Shown piece by piece: positions 1-5,923 of a stretch of 54,362 bases of DNA. Position 1 is the stretch's first letter, and each line of letters begins with the position of its first letter. The stretch covers positions 1 to 54,362 of the forward strand of contig DAIDGW010000043.1 in NCBI GenBank assembly GCA_027452245.1. Direction: 5' to 3'. Source of the DNA: Acidobacteriaceae bacterium (lineage in GTDB: Bacteria; Acidobacteriota; Terriglobia; Terriglobales; Acidobacteriaceae). Both the position numbers and the translations under genes were made by a program. The notes beneath the pieces were generated by a model. It worked only from the letters and a program-made list of their open reading frames with translations, searched no databases and had not been told where the DNA came from.

Positions 1-234
1 CTCTTCTTCCGTGGTGAAGATCCGTACGCGCACCCCTCGCACTTTTTCTGTCGCAGCATCGCGTGGCAAAACGAACGTGGTTTCTGAAAGGTTCATCTCT
101 TTCGCCAGCGATTGCATTTTTCCGTCGCTCAGGTCGCTACCGTCCAGGAAAACCGCCAGCGAGTTCCCCTCCAGCGGCTTCGATGTGAACACATCCCACT
201 GCACCATCTGCAACCGTCGCTGATTTCGTCCCAT
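1..234 (-). CDS. PhzF-family isomerase, N-terminal fragment
   Basis: Partial gene running off the left edge; only the first 78 residues are visible. They read as the N-terminus of the PhzF phenazine-biosynthesis-like / diaminopimelate-epimerase-fold family: an early D-V-F-T-S-K-P-L-E-G-N-S-L-A-V-F segment, then the L-S-D-G-K-M-Q-S-L-A-K-E-M-N-L-S-E-T-T-F-V block holding the conserved glutamate of the family (NLSET). The start ATG at 234 is supported by a GGAG six bases upstream. Family members are cytoplasmic isomerases or epimerases whose substrate is mostly unknown outside phenazine pathways. No phenazine genes are visible, so a general housekeeping or unknown substrate is more likely. The family call is firm; the substrate is not known. 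Confidence 0.8.
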   Translation of the reverse strand, partial: MGRNQRRLQMVQWDVFTSKPLEGNSLAVFLDGSDLSDGKMQSLAKEMNLSETTFVLPRDAATEKVRGVRVRIFTTEEE

Positions 235-263
235 AACAATCTCCGTTCTATCTGTGCACTACC

Positions 264-331
264 CTGTCACCTCGACCCATGGTGATCCTGCGGCGCCAGC
301 CGAAGCATGAACCGCGGCAGGGAGACCTGCT
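264..331. repeat. Intergenic hairpin repeat, copy A
   Basis: Positions 281-301 match 1303-1323 at 20 of 21 bases (core GGTGATCCTGCGGC, one G/A change, then CCAGCC). Similarity continues loosely on both sides, with CTCGACC before and a GGAG-GACCTGC block after. In this copy the downstream arm of the hairpin is degenerate. It flanks the peroxiredoxin gene on the left, as copy B does on the right. It is probably a dispersed intergenic repeat of the REP type; no coding capacity. Confidence 0.6.
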
Positions 332-496
332 GTTCTTCAACAGCAGAGTTTTCGATCTCTCCCATGCAAACTCCCGATTGACACGCCGCTCAGGGCACTT
401 CTATCCTAATTGCGTGACTCACCTTCGTCCCGCCGGCGTGTGTTGTTGTATGCGTGCCTCGGCTTGTGGGTGAAGAGGAATCAACGTTTTCTTCCC

Positions 497-534
497 AACC
501 CACCCGTGACGAAATCGGGTGGGTTTTGCTTTTT
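497..534 (+). terminator. Intrinsic terminator upstream of the peroxiredoxin gene
   Basis: Perfect 9-bp stem AACCCACCC (497-505) with GGGTGGGTT (517-525), an 11-base loop and a T-rich tail (TTTTGCTTTTT). It points rightwards, yet no plus-strand gene lies upstream within the window. It may end an unannotated small transcript or act as a leader attenuator of the peroxiredoxin gene, whose start is 49 bases further on. Confidence 0.75.
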
Positions 535-582
535 ACGGGAAGATCCACCCATATCCACCATATTTTGAGGCGAGGAGACTTC

Positions 583-1272
583 ATGACTACCGCAGTCGAA
601 AATCAGGTTTACAGCATTCCCCGGATCAACGATATCGCGCCCGATTTCACCGCCGACACCACGCAGGGCAAAATCGACTTTCATGAATGGATTGGCGACG
701 GCTGGGCTGTGCTCTTTTCCCATCCCAAAGATTTCACCCCGGTGTGCACCACCGAACTCGGAACCATGGCGAGGTTGCAACCGGAGTTTGCCCGGCGCAA
801 CACGAAGATTATCGGCCTGAGCGTCGATCCTGTGGCCGAACACAAGCGTTGGGAGACAGACATCGAAGAGACGCAGGGCGCGAAGGTGAACTATCCCATG
901 ATCGGCGATCCGGAACTGAAAATCGCCAAGCTCTATGGCATGCTACCCGCTGAGGCTGGAGAAAGTTGCCAGGGCCGCACCGCTAACGATAACGCCACCG
1001 TACGCACGGTCTTTATTGTTGGCCCGGATAAGCGCGTGAAGCTGCAACTCGGTTATCCCATGGCTACTGGCCGCAATTTCGACGAAATTTTGCGCGTCCT
1101 CGACTCACTGCAGCTAGGAGTCAAACACCAGGTCGCGACTCCGGCCAATTGGAAGCCGGGAGATGATGTCATCATCAGCAGCGCGGTTTCTAACGAAGAG
1201 GCGATAAAGAAGTATCCGAACGGATGGAGGTCGCCCAAGCCCTACCTGCGGATCGTCGCGCAACCGAAGTAA
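583..1272 (+). CDS. 1-Cys (Prx6-type) peroxiredoxin
   Basis: A 229-residue peroxiredoxin of the AhpC/TSA superfamily, Prx6 branch, which reduces hydrogen peroxide and organic hydroperoxides in the cytoplasm. The peroxidatic cysteine is Cys55 in the PVCTTE motif, preceded by the HPKDFTP segment. A second cysteine (Cys128) is in ESCQGR. The long C-terminal part with GYPMATGRNFDEILRVLDSLQ and the NWKPGDDVII strand is typical of the 1-Cys group and matches its usual length of about 220 residues. A longer reading exists upstream, but the ATG at 583 has GAGGAG seven bases before it and starts where family members start. It stands alone, flanked by intergenic repeats, with a terminator hairpin in its leader region. 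Confidence 0.95.
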   Translation: MTTAVENQVYSIPRINDIAPDFTADTTQGKIDFHEWIGDGWAVLFSHPKDFTPVCTTELGTMARLQPEFARRNTKIIGLSVDPVAEHKRWETDIEETQGAKVNYPMIGDPELKIAKLYGMLPAEAGESCQGRTANDNATVRTVFIVGPDKRVKLQLGYPMATGRNFDEILRVLDSLQLGVKHQVATPANWKPGDDVIISSAVSNEEAIKKYPNGWRSPKPYLRIVAQPK

Positions 1273-1284
1273 ACCGTTGTCACC

Positions 1285-1352
1285 CCTGTCCTCTCGACCG
1301 AAGGTGATCCTGCGGCACCAGCCAACGGATCACCTCAATGGAGCGACCTGCC
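1285..1352. repeat. Intergenic hairpin repeat, copy B
   Basis: Second copy of the repeat at 264-331. Here the dyad is intact: AGGTGATCC (1302-1310) pairs perfectly with GGATCACCT (1327-1335) around a 16-base loop. It lies just after the peroxiredoxin stop codon and has no T-tract, so it looks like a REP-type element or RNA-stabilising hairpin rather than an intrinsic terminator. Confidence 0.65.
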
Positions 1353-1497
1353 CTGAAACGGCGCCAAGTTTAGGCTGTACAGCGCATTAAACCGCTGCCA
1401 TTAGAGGCTCAAGAAATGTGCGGCTGTACCCGCTCAGGGAAACATCGGCTGTATCCCCGTTCATGCGTCACTTCGGACCAAGTAAATAAACCACACC

Positions 1498-1749
1498 CTA
1501 CCCCTTCATGTGCCGTTTCATGAAGTCCCGCAGGACGCCATTCATGCGCGTCTGATACCTCCGCCCCTGCTTCTTGAACCAGGCCAGCACATCGGCGTCG
1601 ATACGCAGCGTGACCGGCTTCTTGATCGGCTTATACCATGCCATCATCTCCGCCATGGAGTACTTGCCGCCCCGGGTTTCATCCGCCACCGCCTGCAGGC
1701 TGATGGGCTTCTTTTTTCGCTTTACTTTGGTCTTTCGTTTGGTTGGCAT
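1498..1749 (-). CDS. Orphan BrnA-like antitoxin
   Basis: An 83-residue basic protein whose C-terminal half matches the BrnA antitoxin family: KPVTLRIDADVLAWFKKQGRRYQTRMNGVLRDFM, a ribbon-helix-helix-like DNA-binding segment. The first 15 residues are a lysine/arginine-rich tail. In known modules BrnA neutralises the RNase BrnT and represses the brnTA promoter. No brnT is visible on either side: the 110 bases upstream do not encode a BrnT C-terminus, and the selenocysteine tRNA follows on the other strand. It is therefore an orphan antitoxin or a stand-alone regulator. The reading frame stays open upstream to 1854, but the ATG at 1749 gives the normal family length. A second BrnA lies at 42456-42728. 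Confidence 0.7.
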   Translation of the reverse strand: MPTKRKTKVKRKKKPISLQAVADETRGGKYSMAEMMAWYKPIKKPVTLRIDADVLAWFKKQGRRYQTRMNGVLRDFMKRHMKG

Positions 1750-1837
1750 AGCATGAACTATAACTCCGTAAATACCGGGTTGCACTAACAAAATCTTTCC
1801 AAAGGAACTCTTTGTCTTTCCGGCTAGCCAGCCATGC

Positions 1838-1862
1838 ACATCTCCAGCTACCATGGAGATGT
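1838..1862. repeat. Perfect inverted repeat upstream of tRNA-Sec
   Basis: ACATCTCCA (1838-1846) and TGGAGATGT (1854-1862) form a perfect 9-bp stem with a 7-base loop, 16 bases before the tRNA. The following CTGTTTTCC is only weakly T-rich. It could be a terminator shielding the tRNA, or a protein-binding site; the sequence does not decide. Confidence 0.5.
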
Positions 1863-1878
1863 CTGTTTTCCGTGCGGC

Positions 1879-1976
1879 GGAAGCGCATGCGGTCCGGTGA
1901 TCGTCCCGGTCTTCAAAACCGGCGGGTGGCAGGCAATCCTGTCACCGGTGGGTTCGACCCCCACTCGCTTCCGCCA
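1879..1976 (+). tRNA. selC: tRNA-Sec (anticodon UCA)
   Basis: A 98-base tRNA with encoded CCA, far longer than a canonical tRNA. The acceptor stem GGAAGCG pairs with CGCTTCC, followed by G73 and CCA. The anticodon loop reads CTTCAAA (anticodon TCA) on a CCGGT/ACCGG stem. A long variable arm follows, then a T arm with GTGGG-TTCGACC-CCCAC. The 5' GGAAG, the TCA anticodon and the GGTTCGA block resemble bacterial selC closely. This tRNA is charged with serine, converted to selenocysteine by SelA and delivered by SelB at UGA codons with a SECIS element. No selA, selB or TGA-interrupted reading frame was found here, so its client proteins lie elsewhere. Confidence 0.93.
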
Positions 1977-2082
1977 AAATCCACCATCATCCTTGCCTCT
2001 TCAGTGACCATGGTCGCCATGACTATCGTCACCCTTTCTCGCCATGTAAGCCTCGAATACTTTAGTGGGCATTAATGTGTGA

Positions 2083-2108
2083 TCGCGATGTGTGTTCGCG
2101 ATGTGTGT
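2083..2108. repeat. Two exact 13-bp tandem copies
   Basis: TCGCGATGTGTGT occurs twice in direct succession (2083-2095 and 2096-2108), ending 39 bases before the start of the decayed secreted-protein gene. It may be a binding site or simple slippage product; no function can be assigned. Confidence 0.6.
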
Positions 2109-2147
2109 TGTAAACAATGCCAGCTCGGGTAAAGGAGAGTTCTCGCT

Positions 2148-2873
2148 GTGAAGCCGTTTCACCTGCTGCTCTTACTCGCGGTAGCGGTATCGGCGTATTC
2201 GCAAGAAAAGCCTCGCGTCTTCGTGCAAGGAAAAGGATCGGAGAACGTGAGCAGCCATGGCAGCGGCGTCGGCGGGCATCATTGGGGAGCATGGGGCTCC
2301 AAATCCACGATTGACCTCACGACGAGAGCATGGAAGTCACCAACGACCTGCAAAAGAACTGCCCCGGCGTCACGGTGACCATCAATGACTCCTACGCGGA
2401 TTACATTGTGATGATGAACCGTGAATCCAAGCAGAATCGAGGCTTGCTGCGCAGCAACAGCCAAGTTCAGGTTGCCAACAAGCTGGGCGACGTCCTCGGT
2501 TCCAACGCTACGCACACGGTGGGCGGCGCAGCCAAGGATGTGTGCCACCTGATTCTTGCCGATTGGCAGGAACACGGGCGGGCGTATCAATGTTCCGCAA
2601 CCCGCGGCGGCCCCCGCCCAAGCGCCAGCGGTTCAACCCGCGGTGCAATCTGCAGCTCAGCCCATGGTGTAACCTGCAGTGCAAACGACTGGGGCGCCTC
2701 AGGTTGTATCTGCGACGGCGACAGGCACCTAGGCTGAACCCACTTCGGCAACCGTTACAGTGCCGCAGCCGGAGACAGCCAGCGCCTCCTTAGCTGCCGC
2801 CGCCAAACGAGAGCAGCAGCGAAAAGCATGCCTGGCATTGGCGAAAGACAATCCAAGCATCGTTTGCAAATAG
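2148..2873 (+). pseudogene. Decayed gene for a secreted hypothetical protein
   Basis: Starts with GTG after AAAGGAGAG and encodes a clear signal peptide (MKPFHLLLLLAVAVSAYSQ) followed by KPRVFVQGKG. The frame then breaks near 2312-2317, and coding continues in another frame with HDESMEVTNDLQ, NDSYADYIVMMNRES and GGAAKDVCHLILADWQEHG. A second break near 2575-2586 returns to the first frame for a P/A/Q-rich tail ending in KREQQRKACLALAKDNPSIVCK. Two stops interrupt that tail (TAA at about 2670, TAG near 2730), each explained by one C-to-T change in a glutamine codon. Acidobacterial secreted proteins with this general layout exist, but their function is unknown. Two compensating frameshifts plus two nonsense codons argue for real decay rather than one sequencing error. 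Confidence 0.8.
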
Positions 2874-2895
2874 CCGATATACTGAACGCGAGGAT

Positions 2896-2930
2896 GGCTG
2901 CAGCAAACCGCTGCAGCCTTTTTCTATTTT
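2896..2930 (+). terminator. Intrinsic terminator after the pseudogene
   Basis: Perfect 9-bp stem GGCTGCAGC (2896-2904) with GCTGCAGCC (2910-2918), a 5-base loop AAACC and the tail TTTTTCTATTTT. It is well placed to end transcription of the pseudogene, 22 bases after its last stop codon. Confidence 0.88.
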
Positions 2931-3017
2931 CACCTGCTCTGCCTCGTCTGTCGCAATCGCAAGATTCCATAGCTTTCTGATACCATTCGTAACAACTTGC
3001 TTCGCTAGGAGCTCCCT

Positions 3018-4451
3018 ATGGGCCGGTTTATCAGCATTGCCATGTTGATCGTTCTGGCGGGAATGTGTGCGCTCAGTGCCTCGGCGAAGAGTAAATCCAA
3101 GTCCGCGCAGGACGCGGCAAACGATCCTAGACTGACAGGAGCCTTACGCCGTCCCGCAGATCACGGCTGGATTTACGTTCATCTTACGGGCACGCCCGCG
3201 CAAATCGGATTCCAGCATGGATATCTGCTAGCCCCTGAGATTGATGACATGCTCAAGGCGGAAACGCTCCTGATGACACGCGAAAATAATAAAGATTGGC
3301 AATTCTTCCGCGACGCCGCGCAGAACATGATGTGGCCGCACATCGAACAGCAATATCGCGACGAACTGCAAGGCATCGCCGATGGTGCGAATGCCGCCGG
3401 CGTGAAACTGGATGTCTGGGACGTGGTTGCCCTGAATGGCTCCAACGAATGGAGCTACTACGTCCAGCAATACAACAAAGAGCATGGAATCAAGTCCGTC
3501 GCATCGATTTCGACGGGGGAGCACTGCAGCGCATTCGTGGCGACCGGCAGCTATACCAAAGACGGCCGGGTGGTGATTGCGCACAACAACTGGTCGGAAT
3601 ATCTGGATGGCGAGCGCTCAATTGTTATTTTCGACATCGTTCCCGCCCAGGGCTTGCATTTCATTATGGACGGCTATCCGGGAGCCATCCATAGCGGCGA
3701 TGATTTCGGCATCAACTCGGCCGGCATCGTGATCACCGAAACCACGATTGATGGATTTTTCGGCTACGACGTAAAGGGCATTCCGGAATTCGTGCGCGCG
3801 CGCAAGGCGATGCAGTATTCGAAATCGATCGACGATTTTGCGCGCCTCATGGAAATGGGCAACAACGGCGGATATGCCAACGACTGGCTGGTCGCCGATA
3901 TCAACAAGAACGAGATCGCCAGCCTTGAACTCGGTCTGAAAAATGTCACCCTCGAGCGGAAGACCGACGGCTACTTCGTTAGCTCGAATTTCCCTATCAA
4001 TGAAAAGTTGGTGCGCGAAGAAACCGACTACGATGTGCACGATCCCAGCCTCAGCGCCAACGCGCGGCACATCCGCTGGGAGCAATTGATGGCACAGAAT
4101 CGAGGAACGATTGATTTAGCCGCTGCGGAACGATTCGAAAGTGATCATTACGATACCTTCGAAAAGAAAGTCGATCCCGATGAAAGATCCCTGTGTGGCC
4201 ACGTGGATCTTTCGCCACGTGGATCCGTATCGTGGCAACCTCCTTATGGAACTGCGGGAACGGTGCAGAACAAAGCCACCACTGCAGACATGGCGGAAAA
4301 GATGCAATTTATGGCCGCTGCCGGACACGCCTGCGGGATTGATTTCAAAGCTGCATCACACGTGCAGGCTCACCCGGAGTTTTCCTGGGAAAAAGATCTT
4401 CTGCGCGACATGAACTCGGAACCCTGGACGGAGTTCGAAGCCAGCAAATAG
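3018..4451 (+). CDS. Exported C45 / phospholipase B-like hydrolase
   Basis: A 477-residue protein with a signal peptide (about 1-23, ending SASA) and an Ntn-hydrolase fold of the C45 acyltransferase / phospholipase-B-like group. The GFQHG motif near 64-68 and EHCSAFVATGSYTKDGRVVIAHNNW are diagnostic: Cys170 is the predicted N-terminal nucleophile released by autocatalytic cleavage, and the H-N-N-W block after it is conserved. Family members hydrolyse amide or ester bonds of lipids or acylated compounds; the substrate here cannot be named. An AGGAG lies six bases before the ATG. The DNA contains an 11-base direct repeat (CCACGTGGATC twice near 4199-4225) inside the coding frame. It stands alone between two unrelated genes. 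Confidence 0.82.
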   Translation: MGRFISIAMLIVLAGMCALSASAKSKSKSAQDAANDPRLTGALRRPADHGWIYVHLTGTPAQIGFQHGYLLAPEIDDMLKAETLLMTRENNKDWQFFRDAAQNMMWPHIEQQYRDELQGIADGANAAGVKLDVWDVVALNGSNEWSYYVQQYNKEHGIKSVASISTGEHCSAFVATGSYTKDGRVVIAHNNWSEYLDGERSIVIFDIVPAQGLHFIMDGYPGAIHSGDDFGINSAGIVITETTIDGFFGYDVKGIPEFVRARKAMQYSKSIDDFARLMEMGNNGGYANDWLVADINKNEIASLELGLKNVTLERKTDGYFVSSNFPINEKLVREETDYDVHDPSLSANARHIRWEQLMAQNRGTIDLAAAERFESDHYDTFEKKVDPDERSLCGHVDLSPRGSVSWQPPYGTAGTVQNKATTADMAEKMQFMAAAGHACGIDFKAASHVQAHPEFSWEKDLLRDMNSEPWTEFEASK

Positions 4452-4475
4452 CAACTGGCAACCAGAACCCGCTAT

Positions 4476-4826
4476 TCAGCGGTGCCGCCGCCAACTCAGC
4501 CACATCCCCAATCCGACTCCCGCGAGGATGGCTCCCGCCAACTTCTTGCGGTCGCTAATTGGCACGAAGCGGGTTTGCTGATCGCTGACTTCCACTACAC
4601 CGATCGGAACGGCCCGTGCGCCACCACCCCCTCCGCCACCCTCCCCGCGCGTCCTGGAATCCCCGATGCCGCCGGCTCCCGCTCCTGCGCCATAGCCAAA
4701 AGCTATTTTTGCCACAGGAATCACGGTTTTGCCCTGGGCAGAAATGGGTTCGCCAAAGACCGCCTTTACGCTGGCTTCTCCTAGAATGCTTTCCTTCAGT
4801 GACTGCAGTAGTGCCAGGCTGCTCAT
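4476..4826 (-). CDS. GerW (YtfJ)-family protein with C-terminal membrane anchor
   Basis: A 116-residue protein. Residues 1-45 hold the GerW/YtfJ pattern (SVKAVFGEPISAQGKTVIPVAKIAFGYGAG), followed by a glycine-rich loop (GEGGGGGGGARAVPIGVVEV) and a segment ending FVPISDRKKL. Residues 96-112 are hydrophobic and end in RRHR, consistent with a tail anchor. YtfJ was described as a spore protein in Bacillus, but relatives are widespread in non-sporulating bacteria with unknown function. GGAG lies eight bases before the ATG. It is convergent with the C45 hydrolase gene and appears monocistronic. Family assignment is good; role unknown. Confidence 0.8.
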   Translation of the reverse strand: MSSLALLQSLKESILGEASVKAVFGEPISAQGKTVIPVAKIAFGYGAGAGAGGIGDSRTRGEGGGGGGGARAVPIGVVEVSDQQTRFVPISDRKKLAGAILAGVGLGMWLSWRRHR

Positions 4827-5198
4827 TGCAATGACTCCTTAAATTGGCCCCAGATCGCCTACACTATTCCATCGCTTGTCTGATGCACGCCAAGTATGTC
4901 AGATTCGAAGCACTCTGTTTCGATGATGGAAGGCGGGAGCGTCGCACGAAAAAAATACCTGCCATGGCGAACTTGCCTGAGTTTCAGGAAAAAAACTGCA
5001 AATGCGGCCTTTGCCGGGCAAACCGTTGCCTTATGGTCCTGCATCCAACCCACTGGTTGCCCCAATCATTGCGCCAGCACGACGGCACTCTTCCTGTGCT
5101 TCCGGTGACGTATCCTTAGCTTCAGCAGGTTGTTGTCTTCCGTGGGGTGACCGCAGGATTTCGGGGTAGTTGCGGCTTGAATTGATAGGCTTGGGGGA
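4827..5198. other. Intergenic region, nothing recognised
   Basis: Divergent spacer between the GerW-family gene and the exported hypothetical gene. Short open frames exist on both strands, but none has a ribosome-binding site, a recognisable motif or coding character. It presumably holds both promoters; no clear -35/-10 pair was found. Confidence 0.5.
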
Positions 5199-5915
5199 AT
5201 GTGGGGGATGAGGGTAAGAGAACGTGGCCTGTGTGGCGCAATACTGATTCTGGGGATCGTCGCTCAGGTCCACGCGCAGGGAAGGATTGATCCTTCCCTG
5301 CCGCCCTCTCCTGTGACCTTCACTCGCACGCTGCTTCTGTTTCCTGGGGTCGACACGGTAAAGGACCCGAACGCCGTACTACCCCCGCTTACCACTCGCC
5401 AGAAATTCTGGCTCTTCCGCCGCAGAACCTTCGATTATTCGCTTCCGATAGAAGCTGTAATGTTTGGCGGAGCGTCCCAATCGATCAATTACAGCCCGCA
5501 CTACGGGACGGGGCCCGATGCCTTTGGCAAGCGCGTCGCCTCCTACGCCGGCAGCATTGCGAGCAGCAGTTTTTTTACCGACGCGCTTCTGCCTTCCATG
5601 ATGCATCAGGACCCGCGCTATTTCCGTAAGGGACGCGGCTCATTCTTTTCCCGGGTCTTCTATGCGATTGAGTCGGAAGCTGTGACTCGAAGCGACTCCG
5701 GGAACATGACTTTCAACAGTTCCGGACTTCTGGGGTTTGGAATGTCGACGGCACTGAGCAACGCCTGGTATCCGCGCAGCAGCATCACTTTCTCAAGCAC
5801 GATGGAACGATACGGAATCAAGCTCGGAATCAGCGCTGCGCTGAACATCATGCGCGAGTTCGGGGGAACCCGCGAGAGCGAATCCATCCACATTGAACCG
5901 CCCCATACACAATAA
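5199..5915 (+). CDS. Exported hypothetical protein of acidobacterial type
   Basis: A 238-residue protein with an N-terminal signal peptide ending AQVHAQ. The recognisable body is PLTTRQKFWLFRRRTFD, YGTGPDAFGKRVASYAGSIASSSFFTDALLPSMMHQDPRYFRKGRGSFFSRVFYAI, and a final part with alternating hydrophobic residues. This layout recurs in secreted or outer-membrane-associated proteins of acidobacteria, with no known activity. Two starts are possible, ATG at 5199 or ATG at 5208 (MRVRERG); both follow G-rich sequence. It stands between divergent and convergent neighbours and seems to be a single-gene unit. No catalytic motif is visible. Confidence 0.7.
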   Translation: MWGMRVRERGLCGAILILGIVAQVHAQGRIDPSLPPSPVTFTRTLLLFPGVDTVKDPNAVLPPLTTRQKFWLFRRRTFDYSLPIEAVMFGGASQSINYSPHYGTGPDAFGKRVASYAGSIASSSFFTDALLPSMMHQDPRYFRKGRGSFFSRVFYAIESEAVTRSDSGNMTFNSSGLLGFGMSTALSNAWYPRSSITFSSTMERYGIKLGISAALNIMREFGGTRESESIHIEPPHTQ

Positions 5916-5923
5916 GGTTCCGC

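Larger units (their letters stand above)
235..582. other. Intergenic region with a repeat and an orphan terminator
   Basis: No coding sequence is supported here. The stretch is the divergent space between the PhzF-family gene and the peroxiredoxin. It holds copy A of a short hairpin-type repeat (264-331) and a strong intrinsic terminator (497-534) pointing towards the peroxiredoxin. No convincing sigma-70 promoter pair was identified. Confidence 0.6.

Noticed and set aside
2148-2873. Programmed frameshift instead of a pseudogene
   Set aside because: No slippery heptamer at the first break, and two in-frame nonsense codons follow later.
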